A stretch of 64,000 nucleotides of DNA. It comes from DASUAS01 sp963750045 (GTDB taxonomy: Bacteria > Actinomycetota > Acidimicrobiia > IMCC26256 > DASPTH01). The notes under the pieces were generated by a model. That model was given only the letters and a program-made list of their open reading frames with translations, had not been told where the DNA came from and did no database searches. A program made the translations under genes and the position numbers. How positions within the stretch are numbered: the first letter of the stretch is position 1; each line of letters starts with the position of its first letter. Location of the stretch: contig CAVVPD010000007.1 of NCBI GenBank assembly GCA_963750045.1, positions 248,001-312,000 on the forward strand, written 5' to 3'. Shown piece by piece: positions 17,293 through 25,982 of this stretch.

Positions 17293-17898
17293 ATGCCCGC
17301 CACGCTCCTGATCAAGCCCTGGAACGACCCGATCGTCGACACCCTCGGACACGACCCACGCTCCCGCTACGTCGAGACGTTCTGGCTGCCGACCCTCGGC
17401 CCCACTGCGCTCCTGCTCCTGCGCCACCTGGCCGACCGGTTCGACCGCACCCCGGAAGGCGTCGAGCTGACGGTCAGCGACACGTCGCACGCGCTCGGCC
17501 TCGGCCAGCGCGACGGCACCAGCTCCCCCCTCGTGCGGACCCTCCACCGGCTCACCCAGTTCGACCTCGCGTGCGAAGACCCGCTGTCGGACACGGTGGC
17601 CGTGCGCCGCAACGTGCCGCCGGTGAACACCCGCCACCTGCGGCGCCTCCCGAGCGAGTTGCAGGTCGCGGACGCGCAATGGGCGGAGGCCCAACAGGCG
17701 GAGCCCCCACTCGCCGAAGCCCGACGTCGCTCCCGGCGCGTCGCGTTCACGCTGCTCGAGCAGGGCGACGATCCCGACCACGTCGAACGGGCGCTGCACG
17801 CGATCGGTTTCCACCCCGCGCTGTGCCACGAGAGCGCGCGGTGGGCCTATCAGCGTCACCGCGACGCGCTCGACCACGTCAACGGGCTGGCGTCGTGA
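17293..17898 (+). CDS. Conserved hypothetical protein, possible winged-helix fold
   Basis: 201 residues. ATG 17293 has GGAGG seven bases upstream and lies about 87 bases downstream of the promoter. The sequence opens PATLLIKPWNDPIVDTLGHDPRS and has a helical core (GPTALLLLRHLADRF, VSDTSHALGLG, SPLVRTLHRLTQFDLA) laid out like a small DNA-binding winged helix. An Arg-rich C-terminal half carries LLEQGDDPDHVERALHAIGF. No membrane segment or catalytic motif. A DNA-binding role is inference from the helix pattern only. It is flanked by terminators on both sides, so it is a single-gene unit. Confidence 0.75.
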   Translation: MPATLLIKPWNDPIVDTLGHDPRSRYVETFWLPTLGPTALLLLRHLADRFDRTPEGVELTVSDTSHALGLGQRDGTSSPLVRTLHRLTQFDLACEDPLSDTVAVRRNVPPVNTRHLRRLPSELQVADAQWAEAQQAEPPLAEARRRSRRVAFTLLEQGDDPDHVERALHAIGFHPALCHESARWAYQRHRDALDHVNGLAS

Positions 17899-17955
17899 GC
17901 CACCGCTGACCCCGGGCCGCGGTCACGAGCTCGCCCCCGTGCTCAGGACCGCCGA

Positions 17956-17993
17956 CGAGTGGCGCGTCCCATGTCCCCGGGACGCGCCACTCG
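17956..17993 (+). terminator. Strong hairpin terminator (15-bp stem)
   Basis: CGAGTGGCGCGTCCC, eight-base loop, GGGACGCGCCACTCG: a perfect 15-bp stem between the 17293 gene and the sirtuin. It isolates the two transcripts. Confidence 0.75.
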
Positions 17994-18000
17994 CATCCCC

Positions 18001-18006
18001 TAATTT
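18001..18006 (+). promoter_or_regulatory. -10 element (TAATTT) for the sirtuin
   Basis: TAATTT ends six bases before ATG 18013, directly after the terminator stem. No Shine-Dalgarno lies between, so a leaderless start is likely. Confidence 0.4.
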
Positions 18007-18012
18007 CGGTGC

Positions 18013-18774
18013 ATGTCCGGAGACGACGCGCTCGAGCAGCTCGCCGAGCGTCTCCGCGACGCCCGCCAGATCGTGGTGCTCACGGGCGCCGGCATCTCCA
18101 CCGAGTCGGGGATCCCCGACTTCCGCGGTCCACAGGGCCTCTGGACCAAGGACCCGTCGGCCGAGCGCAGGGCGACGATCCAGCACTACGTCGCCGACGC
18201 CGAGCACCGACAGCAGGTGTGGGCCAACCGGGCACAGGGCGAGGTGTTCGGCGGTGAGCCCAACGCGGGCCACGTCGCGCTCGCCGAGCTCGAGCGGCGC
18301 GGGACGTTGCACACCCTCGTCACCCAGAACGTCGACGGGCTCCACCAGGCGGCCGGCTCCTCGCCGGAGATCATCGTCGAGATCCACGGCACCATCCACG
18401 AGGCGAAGTGCCTGTCGTGCGGTTGGCGAGGTCCCATGGCCGCCACGCTCGACCGGGTGCGCGGCGGTGAGCCGGACCCGGCCTGCCTCGTGTGCGGCGG
18501 GATGCTGAAGTCGGCGACGATCTCGTTCGGGGAGAACCTGGTGCCCGCCGACCTCGAACGGGCACAGGTCGCCGCGGCGGGCGCCGACGTGTTCCTGGCC
18601 ATCGGGACGTCGCTCGGCGTCTACCCGGCGGCGGCGCTCCCGGAGCTCGCCCTGCGGGCCGGCGCCACCCTGGCCGTCCTCAACGCCGACGAGACGCCGT
18701 TCGACCCGCTCGCCGGGTTCGTGGTGCGGGATCGGCTCGGCGAGGTGCTCCCCGCCCTGGTCGAACGGATCTGA
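18013..18774 (+). CDS. Sir2-family NAD-dependent protein deacylase
   Basis: 253 residues. Removes acyl groups from lysines with NAD+, acting for example on acyl-CoA synthetases. NAD-binding GAGISTESGIPDFRG is at the N-terminus, with TQNVDGLH, the catalytic His in EIHGTIHE, a four-Cys zinc site (CLSC and CLVC) and GTSLGVYPAA near the end. The Tyr-Arg pair that marks CobB/SIRT5 desuccinylases is not obvious in the small domain, so a plain deacetylase is as likely. The start is set by the -10 box six bases upstream. Monocistronic. Confidence 0.93.
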   Translation: MSGDDALEQLAERLRDARQIVVLTGAGISTESGIPDFRGPQGLWTKDPSAERRATIQHYVADAEHRQQVWANRAQGEVFGGEPNAGHVALAELERRGTLHTLVTQNVDGLHQAAGSSPEIIVEIHGTIHEAKCLSCGWRGPMAATLDRVRGGEPDPACLVCGGMLKSATISFGENLVPADLERAQVAAAGADVFLAIGTSLGVYPAAALPELALRAGATLAVLNADETPFDPLAGFVVRDRLGEVLPALVERI

Positions 18775-18794
18775 GGCCGCGCTCCGGGCGGCAC

Positions 18795-18823
18795 TTGGGA
18801 ATACCCGACCATTGCGGTAGCAT
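18795..18823 (+). promoter_or_regulatory. Promoter TTGGGA-N17-TAGCAT with Rrf2/IscR-like half-site
   Basis: TTGGGA and TAGCAT with a 17-base spacer, about 28 bases before the rhodanese-MoeB start. The spacer contains ATACCCGACC, close to one half of the type-1 IscR site (ATASYYGAC). The second half is weak (GCGGTA), so control by an Rrf2-family sulfur or Fe-S sensor is only a suggestion. Confidence 0.45.
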
Positions 18824-18850
18824 TTCCCTGTTCGACGAGGAGAGACAGAG

Positions 18851-20041
18851 ATGGCGAGCTATCGCGACCTGCTCCGGGAGACCAAGCAGCGCATCACCGA
18901 GATCCAGCCCGAAGACGCCGAGGCGCGCCTCAACGAGGCGACCTTCCTCGACGTGCGGGAGCAGGACGAGCACGACCAGGGCACGATCCCGGGGTCGGTG
19001 TTCATCCCCCGCGGTCACCTCGAGAGCCAGGCCGAGACCAAGTTGCTCGACCGCGACAAGCCCGTCGTCGTCTACTGCGCGGGCGGGAACCGCTCCGCCT
19101 TCGCGGTCGAGACGCTCGAGCAGCTCGGCTTCACCGACGTGGCCTCGATGGCCGGCGGCTTCGGTCGCTGGAAGAACGAGGGCCGCCCGTGGATCACCCC
19201 CCAGGCGCTCACCGCCGAGCAGCGCGACCGCTACGGCCGTCACATCCTGCTGCCCGAAGTCGGCGAGTCGGGTCAGCAGCAGCTGCTCGAGAGCCGGGTG
19301 CTCCTCCTCGGCGCCGGCGGCCTCGGCTCCCCCGCGGCGCTCTACCTCGCGGCAGCCGGCGTCGGCACGCTCGGCATCGTCGACATGGACGTCGTCGACG
19401 CGTCGAACCTGCAGCGCCAGATCCTCCACAACATGGACCGAATCGGCGATCGCAAGGTCGACTCGGCGAAGAAGACGCTGACCGAGCTCAACCCCGACGT
19501 CGACGTCGTCACCTACGACGTGCGGCTCGGCGCCGACAACGTGCTCGACATCATCGACGGCTACGACGTCATCGTCGACGGCACCGACAACTTCCCGACC
19601 CGCTACCTGCTCAACGATGCCTCGCTCCTCAAGCGCATCCCGGTGGTGCACGGTTCGATCTTCCGGTTCGAGGGCCAGGTCTCGGTGTTCCAGCCCTACG
19701 TCGGCCCCTGCTACCGCTGCCTGCTCCCCGAGCCGCCTCCACCGGAGCTCGCGCCGAGCTGCGCGGAGGCCGGTGTGCTCGGTGTGCTGCCCGGCATCGT
19801 GGGCTCCATCCAGGCGCTCGAGGCCATCAAGCTGCTGCTCGACCTCGGCGACCCCCTCGTCGGGCGGCTCCTCGCCTACGACGCCCTCGAGCAGTCGTTC
19901 CGGGCGTTCAAGGTGCGACGCGACCCGCAGTGCCCCGCCTGCGGGCCCGACGCCGCGCCGATCGTGATCGCGGAGTACGACGAGCACTGCCTGCCCCACG
20001 CGGTGCTCGCCGACGGCAGCGCGCTCGCCGCCGCCCACTAG
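18851..20041 (+). CDS. Rhodanese-MoeB fusion: sulfur-carrier adenylyltransferase/sulfurtransferase
   Basis: 396 residues. The N-terminal rhodanese domain (1-115) has the active loop CAGGNRS with Cys76. The C-terminal E1-like ThiF/MoeB domain (about 120-390) has the nucleotide motif GAGGLGSP, the catalytic ring DGTDNFPTRY, and zinc Cys pairs CYRCL and CPAC. Together these would adenylate and thiolate the C-terminus of a ThiS/MoaD/CysO-type sulfur carrier. The order is reversed relative to MoeZ, where MoeB comes first. The ATG is preceded by GAGGAGAGACAG. No carrier protein is encoded next to it. Intact. Confidence 0.9.
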   Translation: MASYRDLLRETKQRITEIQPEDAEARLNEATFLDVREQDEHDQGTIPGSVFIPRGHLESQAETKLLDRDKPVVVYCAGGNRSAFAVETLEQLGFTDVASMAGGFGRWKNEGRPWITPQALTAEQRDRYGRHILLPEVGESGQQQLLESRVLLLGAGGLGSPAALYLAAAGVGTLGIVDMDVVDASNLQRQILHNMDRIGDRKVDSAKKTLTELNPDVDVVTYDVRLGADNVLDIIDGYDVIVDGTDNFPTRYLLNDASLLKRIPVVHGSIFRFEGQVSVFQPYVGPCYRCLLPEPPPPELAPSCAEAGVLGVLPGIVGSIQALEAIKLLLDLGDPLVGRLLAYDALEQSFRAFKVRRDPQCPACGPDAAPIVIAEYDEHCLPHAVLADGSALAAAH

Positions 20042-20047
20042 TTCCTC

Positions 20048-20075
20048 TCAAGGCGGTCCGTCGACCGGCCGATTC
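20048..20075 (+). promoter_or_regulatory. WhiG/FliA-like promoter TCAA-N16-GCCGATTC
   Basis: TCAA, exactly 16 bases, GCCGATTC, about 80 bases before cpaE and directly after the rhodanese-MoeB stop. Best of the three sigma-28-like matches in the window: seven of eight -10 positions fit GCCGATAA if one allows T for A at position 7 and C for A at position 8 as the only departures. Confidence 0.45.
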
Positions 20076-20155
20076 CTCCCCGACGAGTCTCGTGCGCCAG
20101 ATCGGCGCACGATCCCACCCCGGAGGGATCAGGCCATGGTTCGACAGGGAACGGC

Positions 20156-21355
20156 ATGAGCAGGTTGGTGCTGGCGACAGCGAACGTCGAGTTCGAATCA
20201 CGTGTCCGCGACGCATTCGACGGCGAGCTCACCGGGCCGTTGAGCTACTGGCGCGAAGGCCTGCTCCTCGACCCGGGCGACGCGGTGCGCGAGCTCAGCG
20301 GCAGCGGCGTGGAGGTCGTGGCCCTCGGACCGGACGTCCCCCCCGAGAACGCCCTGGCGCTGGCCAGCGCGTTCGACCACCAGCGTCCCGACATCAGCGT
20401 CGTGATCATCGCGCCGCCGTCGACCGACCTGTTGCAGTCCGCGCTGCGGGCCGGAGCGCGCGACGTGCTCGCGCCCGACATGGAACCCGCCGACCTGCGC
20501 GCCGCGATCGAACGCGCCTTCGACACCGCGGTCCATCGCCGCCAACTCTTCGACAGCGACGACGCCGAGGGCGACAACGGCGACCGCGGTCGGGTCATCA
20601 TGGCGCTCTGCCCGAAGGGTGGCGCCGGCAAGACCACGGTGTCGACCAACCTCGCGCTCGCGCTGGCGCAGGTCGCGCCGGGCGAGGTCGTGATCATCGA
20701 CCTCGACCTCCAGTTCGGTGACGTCGCCAGCGCGCTCGGCCTGCGGCCCGATCTGACCTTCGCCGACGCGGTGCGTTCCCTCGACACGCTCGACGCCACC
20801 GGCCTGAAGGCGCACCTCACGGTCCACCCCGCGGACCTGTTCGTGCTCTGCGCGCCGACGACGCCGACCGAAGCCGACGATCTCACCGTCGAACAGGTCG
20901 AACGGGTCCTCGAGCTGCTCACGCAGTCGTTCAAGTACGTGGTCATCGACACCGCGTCGGGTCTCGACGAGAACACGCTCGCGGCGCTCGAGTACGCCAC
21001 CGACCTCCTGCTCATCTCGGCGACCGACATTCCGAGCATCCGGGCGACGGTGAAGGAGATCGAAGCCCTCCGGGTGATCGGGAAACCGCAACACCTCTGG
21101 CACTTCGTGCTCAACCGGGCCGACGCCCGCACCGGGCTCACGATCCCCGCGATCGAACGCACGGTGGGCATCAACGTCGACGTCTCGATCCCGAGCTCGC
21201 GCTCCGTCCCCATGTCGCTCAACCAGGGCGAGCCCCTCGTGCTCGCGGATCCCCGATCGGCGGTGTCGCTCGCGATGCTGCAGATCGTCCGACGGGTCGC
21301 GCCCCGGGCGGCTCCGGCCGACACCCGGCCGACCGGCATCTTCCGGAGACGATGA
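20156..21355 (+). CDS. CpaE/TadZ-like pilus-assembly ATPase
   Basis: 399 residues. The N-terminal 130 residues look like a receiver-type domain (SVVIIAPPSTDLLQSALRAGARDVLAP), as in CpaE and TadZ. A MinD/ParA ATPase follows with deviant Walker A KGGAGKTTVSTNLALAL, VVIIDLDLQFGDV and VVIDTASG. In Tad/Flp pili this protein localises the machine at the pole. The C-terminus is Arg-rich. It ends four bases before cpaF, so the two are co-transcribed, probably from the sigma-28-like promoter at 20048. Confidence 0.85.
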   Translation: MSRLVLATANVEFESRVRDAFDGELTGPLSYWREGLLLDPGDAVRELSGSGVEVVALGPDVPPENALALASAFDHQRPDISVVIIAPPSTDLLQSALRAGARDVLAPDMEPADLRAAIERAFDTAVHRRQLFDSDDAEGDNGDRGRVIMALCPKGGAGKTTVSTNLALALAQVAPGEVVIIDLDLQFGDVASALGLRPDLTFADAVRSLDTLDATGLKAHLTVHPADLFVLCAPTTPTEADDLTVEQVERVLELLTQSFKYVVIDTASGLDENTLAALEYATDLLLISATDIPSIRATVKEIEALRVIGKPQHLWHFVLNRADARTGLTIPAIERTVGINVDVSIPSSRSVPMSLNQGEPLVLADPRSAVSLAMLQIVRRVAPRAAPADTRPTGIFRRR

Positions 21356-21358
21356 CCC

Positions 21359-22741
21359 ATGAAGCTCAGCGAGCGGATGAAGCAGAACAAGCCGAAGGCC
21401 GACGAGCCGTCGACGTTCGGCACGATGACGACGCGGGCCGCGGAGGCAGCCGACGCGAGGTCCGCCGTCCAGGACGACCCGGTCCGCCAGCTGAAGCGCC
21501 GCGCCCAGGATGCGCTGCTCGTGCGCATGGGTCCGTCGCTGTGGGACGCGAACAAGTCCGTACCCCAGCTCGACGCGCAGGTCGTTCGTGAGCTGAACGC
21601 GGTCATCAAGGAAGAGCGCATCCCGCTGAACGACGCCGAGCGCGACCAGCTCGTGAGCGAGATCGTCGACCAGGCACTGGGTTACGGACCGATCGAGCGT
21701 TTCCTCGACGACCCGACGGTCAGCGAGGTCATGGTCAACGGGCTCGACGGCGTGTTCGTGGAGCGCAACGGCCAGCTCGAGTCGACCGACGCGCAGTTCT
21801 TCTCGGAGCAGCACGTCCTGCGCGTGATCGACCGCATCGTCGCGCCGATCGGCCGTCGCATCGACGAGGCGTCGCCCATGGTGGACGCCCGCCTCCCCGA
21901 CGGCTCCCGCGTCAACGCCGTCATCGCGCCGCTCGCGTTGGACGGCCCGCAGCTGACCATCCGGAAGTTCACGCAGCGTGTCCTCACCTTGGAGGATCTC
22001 GTCGAGCTCGGCACGCTCACCGTGGCGGTGGGCTCGTTCCTCTCCGCCTGTGTCCTCGGCCGCATGAACATCCTGATCAGCGGCGGAACCGGGAGTGGCA
22101 AGACCACGCTGCTCAACGTCCTGTCGTCGATGATCCCCGAGAGCGAACGAATCGTGACCATCGAGGACGCCGCCGAGCTGCGCTTGCAGCAACGCCACGT
22201 CGTGCGCCTCGAGAGTCGTCCGTCCAACATCGAGGGCAAGGGCGAGGTCAGGGCCCGCGAGCTCGTCCGCAACGCGCTGCGCATGCGACCCGACCGCATC
22301 GTCGTCGGTGAGGTACGGGGCGGCGAGACGCTCGACATGCTCCAGGCGATGAACACCGGCCACGACGGGTCGCTCTCGACCCTCCACGCCAACTCGCCGC
22401 GCGACGCGCTCGCGCGCGTGGAGACGATGGTGCTCATGGCCGGGTTCGACCTGCCCGTGCGAGCCATCCGTGAGCAGACCGCGTCGGCCATCGACCTGCT
22501 CGTACACGTCACCCGAGGACGCGACGGCGTGCGACGGGTCTCGAAAGTCGCGGCCGTCGACGGGATGGAGGGCGACATGATCACGCTCTCCGACCTGTTC
22601 GTGTTCGAGGTCGGGGAGTCGACCCCGGGCGGTCCGATCACCGGTGTGCTCCGCAGCACCGGTATCCGGCCGAAGCTCGCCGAACGCCTGCACGACGCCG
22701 GCGTCGAGCTGCCCGCCGAGCTCTTCGACACGACCGCCTGA
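21359..22741 (+). CDS. CpaF/TadA-type secretion/pilus ATPase
   Basis: 460 residues. Type II/IV secretion superfamily motor ATPase: Walker A GGTGSGKTTLLN, Asp box with TIEDAAELRL, Walker B region RMRPDRIVVGEVRGGE and His box GHDGSLSTLHANSP. It powers assembly of Flp-type pili or a related secretion system. The TadB/TadC membrane proteins that normally follow are absent; the next gene is on the other strand. The rest of the apparatus must be elsewhere or missing. Intact. Confidence 0.9.
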   Translation: MKLSERMKQNKPKADEPSTFGTMTTRAAEAADARSAVQDDPVRQLKRRAQDALLVRMGPSLWDANKSVPQLDAQVVRELNAVIKEERIPLNDAERDQLVSEIVDQALGYGPIERFLDDPTVSEVMVNGLDGVFVERNGQLESTDAQFFSEQHVLRVIDRIVAPIGRRIDEASPMVDARLPDGSRVNAVIAPLALDGPQLTIRKFTQRVLTLEDLVELGTLTVAVGSFLSACVLGRMNILISGGTGSGKTTLLNVLSSMIPESERIVTIEDAAELRLQQRHVVRLESRPSNIEGKGEVRARELVRNALRMRPDRIVVGEVRGGETLDMLQAMNTGHDGSLSTLHANSPRDALARVETMVLMAGFDLPVRAIREQTASAIDLLVHVTRGRDGVRRVSKVAAVDGMEGDMITLSDLFVFEVGESTPGGPITGVLRSTGIRPKLAERLHDAGVELPAELFDTTA

Positions 22742-22744
22742 GCG

Positions 22745-24355
22745 CTACCCGCCGGTCGGCACCCGGAGCATCGCCACGTCGACCTTGACCGGCGCGCCCG
22801 CGGGACGGGCCGCGGCGGTCGCGGCCTTCGCCATGTTCCGCTGCTTCGGCGCTCCCGGCGTCTTGCGGTAGGGCCTGCCGGGTGGGTTGCCCGAGACGTC
22901 GAGGAACTTGGCGAGGTCGAGCGCCCCGGTGGCCAGGTCACCGGTGCCCGCGGCTCCACCACAGGGTTTCGCCTGCTCGAGGTTCGCGGGCGCGCTCGTG
23001 CTGAACGTGTTCCCGGAGAAGCAGTTCCCGTCGTCGAGGCCGGGGAGCAGCGTCACCAGATCCGCCGTGCCCGACTGCTCCACCACGTTGTCGGTGACGG
23101 AGTTCCCCGTCGCCGGCCAGAGGCTCCCTCCGTTGATCCCCGGATTGGGCGCGACTGCGATTCCGATCTTGGGGTTCTCGGTGACGCGGTTCTTCGTGAT
23201 CACGTTGTCGATACCGCCGCCGATCACGATGCCCCCGCCGAACACGACGTCGAATTCGGACGTGCTGGAATGCGCCGCGTCCGGATCGCCGTTCCCGGTC
23301 ACGATGTTGGCGGCGATCGTGTTGCTCCCCTGCGGGGGGAGCTCCTCGGTGTCGAGGCTGTTGGGCACGATGCCGGCTCGATTTCGCCGCCACACGGAGT
23401 TCACGATGAAGAGATCGTTGCTCGAATTGGTCCCCGAGTAGCCGAGTTGGTTGAACTCGGAGACGACGTCGGTGATCACCGCATGGCACGGGTTGCACTG
23501 GCCGATGTAGAAGCCGGAGTCGGGGCTTCCCGACGCGTACGAATGGTCGAACTGCCCGTACTGCGAGTCGTACGCATAGATGCCGTAGTCGCCGTTGCGG
23601 TACGCGGTGAGATATGAACCTCGATACCCCAGCACTCCGTTCCAGAAGAACCCGTTCTCGGTGTAGTTGCGCGCGGTGAGGTTCTCGACCGCCACACCGT
23701 CGGCGCCGACGACGAACACCCCGTTCTCGCGCTTGAACTCGCCGTCGAGGACGGTGGTGTTGCGGTCGAGCCCGCGGATCACGACGCCGTCGGTCGAGAC
23801 GGTCACCGCCTCCTTGTAGACGCCGGGCGACACGAGCACGAGGTCACCCCGCTTGGCCCGGTCGACCGCGGCCTGGATGGTCTTCGCGTCGCCGGGGACG
23901 CGGATGGTGTGGCCCGAGGCCTTGACGCTGGGCACCGGGTGCTCGCCCTCACCGACTGCCGCGATCGGCGTGACCGAGATGTCGTCGCCGACCGCGAGGC
24001 GCGCGTGCTGCCCCTTCTTCGGCGTGCCGTGGAGGGTGCAGTAGTACGCGAACGAGCCGGCCTTCTCGAAGGTGTGGACGTAGGACTTGCCGGGCTGCAA
24101 GTTGCCGCTGCCGTACCCATGCCCGGCGGCGGGTGTGACGTTGTGCGTGTTCCGGCCGTCGTTCACCCACTTCACCGTCGTACCCGGCGCGACGTTGAGG
24201 TTGGTGGGCGAGAACACGTTGTCGCGGATGTGGATGGTGACGACGTGGTAGACGCCTGGCGTGCGCGCCGTCGCCGGCGCCGGCGCCACCCACGACATTC
24301 CGAGCAGCAGTGCGAGGCCCCCCACGGCCGCCAGGCCGCGTCGCACGTTGCTCAT
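22745..24355 (-). CDS. Secreted cupredoxin-beta-helix fusion protein
   Basis: 536 residues. Signal peptide 1-30. A plastocyanin-like domain (about 35-125) has copper ligands His71 (NTHNV), Cys106 and His109 (YYCTLHG); the usual axial Met position is Gln116, as in stellacyanin-type sites. A right-handed parallel beta-helix (about 145-470) follows, with many short Asn/Gly turns (GVVIRGLDRNTTV, NGVFVVG, GIDNVITKNRVTENP), like NosD or pectate-lyase-type folds. The C-terminal tail is basic. The ATG overlaps the pepA stop (ATGA). Acts outside the cell; substrate unknown, possibly polysaccharide binding or cleavage. Intact. Confidence 0.8.
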   Translation of the reverse strand: MSNVRRGLAAVGGLALLLGMSWVAPAPATARTPGVYHVVTIHIRDNVFSPTNLNVAPGTTVKWVNDGRNTHNVTPAAGHGYGSGNLQPGKSYVHTFEKAGSFAYYCTLHGTPKKGQHARLAVGDDISVTPIAAVGEGEHPVPSVKASGHTIRVPGDAKTIQAAVDRAKRGDLVLVSPGVYKEAVTVSTDGVVIRGLDRNTTVLDGEFKRENGVFVVGADGVAVENLTARNYTENGFFWNGVLGYRGSYLTAYRNGDYGIYAYDSQYGQFDHSYASGSPDSGFYIGQCNPCHAVITDVVSEFNQLGYSGTNSSNDLFIVNSVWRRNRAGIVPNSLDTEELPPQGSNTIAANIVTGNGDPDAAHSSTSEFDVVFGGGIVIGGGIDNVITKNRVTENPKIGIAVAPNPGINGGSLWPATGNSVTDNVVEQSGTADLVTLLPGLDDGNCFSGNTFSTSAPANLEQAKPCGGAAGTGDLATGALDLAKFLDVSGNPPGRPYRKTPGAPKQRNMAKAATAAARPAGAPVKVDVAMLRVPTGG

Positions 24356-25982
24356 CCGGAGCGGGTGCGGGATCGAGCCGGCGCCTTCTTCGCGGCTGTC
24401 TTCTTCGCGGCCGCCTTCTTCGCGGCTGTCTTCTTCGCGGCGGGCTCGGCGGCGTCGCCGGTGGGCGGTTCGAAACGCTGGGCGAGCTCCACCAGGGTGC
24501 GCACGCCGAAGCCCGTGCCACCCTTGAGGACATGCCCGTCGTCGGCGCCGGCCCGGGCGGGGCCGGCGATGTCGAGGTGCACCCACGGCGCACCGTCGAC
24601 GAACTCCTGGAGGAACAGACCGGCGGTCAGCGCACCGCCGTAGCTGCCGCCGATGTTCTTGAGGTCGGCGACCTCGGACTCCAGCTGCTTGCGGTACTCC
24701 GACGGGAGCGGGAGGTGCCACACGGGCTCGCCCGCGCGGTCAGCGGCTTCGCGGACCTGGCCGATCCACGCATCGTCGTTCCCCATCAGGCCTGCGATCT
24801 TGTCGCCCAGCGCGACCATGCACGCGCCGGTGAGCGTGGCGAGGTCGATCACCGCCGCGGGCTGCTCGTCCGACGCCAGCGACAAGGCATCGGCCAGGAT
24901 CAGCCGTCCTTCGGCGTCGGTGTTGAGCACCTCGACGGTCTTGCCGTTGCGGATCTTCAGCACGTCACCGGGGCGGATGGCAGTACCGCTCGGCATGTTC
25001 TCGACGAGCGGCACGTACCCGGTGACGCGGGTCTCGATCCCGAGGTCCTGCAGCGTCGACATGGCGGCGATCACCGCCGCGCCACCCGACATGTCGGTCT
25101 TCATCGTCTCCATCCCGCTGGCCGTCTTCAGCGAGAGGCCGCCGGAGTCGAACACCACACCCTTCCCGACGAGCGCGAGCGCCTTGCCGCGCGCCCGCGT
25201 GGTGCGTACGTCATCTTCAGGAAGCGCGGCGCCTGCTCGGAGCCCTGCCCGACCCCGAGGACACCACCGAAGCGCTCCGCCCGGAGCTGCGCGCCCGCGA
25301 ACACCTGCACGGTGATGCCGCGCCCCCGGAGGAGCTTGCGCGCGGCTGCCACCATCTCGGCCGGCGACTTCTCCTTCGACGGCGTGTTCACCATGTCGCG
25401 CGCCCAGCTGACCGCCTCGCCGACGGTCGCGCCCCGCGCCACCGCGTCGCGTAGCTCCACGCCACCGGCGCCGATCACGGCGACCTTCTTCAGCTTGGTG
25501 GGCTTCCCCTCGCCCTTGTAGTCGAGGTACTGGTATGCGCCGAGCACGAAGCCCTCGGCCAGCGCCTGGGCCGCCTCGGCGGGCTCGAGGTCCGTACCGG
25601 CGGTCGCCAGCGTCGTACCCACGGACGCGGCCTTGCTCGCCCGGCGCGCGATGGCAGCCGCGGCGCGGCGGACGCCGTCGACCGTGAACTTCTCGGGCTC
25701 ACCGATCCCGACCAGGATCGCCGCCTTGGCCCGCAGCTTGCCCGCGGTGGGGACCGCGAGCGTTTCGCCGACCTTGCCCTCGAACCCGGCCTCCTCGAGG
25801 AACGCGGCCAGACCGCCGCCGAGGGCGGCGTCGACGGCGTCGGCGCCGGGGCCGAACGCGCCGCCCTTGCCGATCGGCACGGCGAGGAGCTCGACCGCGA
25901 CGCGGTCGGGAGATGTGGTGACGACGGTGAACGAGAGTGACACGATCGCGCTCCAGTTGGCTTCGGGTTCTGGGTCCGGCAC
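24352..25982 (-). CDS. pepA: Leucyl aminopeptidase PepA, M17, with Lys/Ala-rich tail (one frameshift)
   Basis: About 543 residues. An N-terminal macro-like domain is followed by the M17 catalytic domain: ARDMVNTPSKEKSPAE, GKGVVFDSGGLSLK, KTDMSGGAAV, NTDAEGRLILAD and DLATLTGA carry the two-metal site and catalytic residues. The frame breaks near 25195 between FLKMTYAPRG and GKALALVGKG, where one missing G fits. The extra C-terminus has four copies of an AAKKTAAKK-like unit ending in ARSRTRSG, resembling histone H1 tails. The GTG start directly abuts the pduO stop (TGAGTG). It liberates N-terminal residues from peptides; the tail suggests nucleic-acid binding. Confidence 0.88.

Noticed and set aside
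20198..22693. Very long open frame on the strand opposite cpaE/cpaF (and similar ones opposite ligA, mutB and metH)
   Set aside because: Such frames arise from high GC at codon third positions; they carry no conserved motif, while the other strand encodes clear ATPases.
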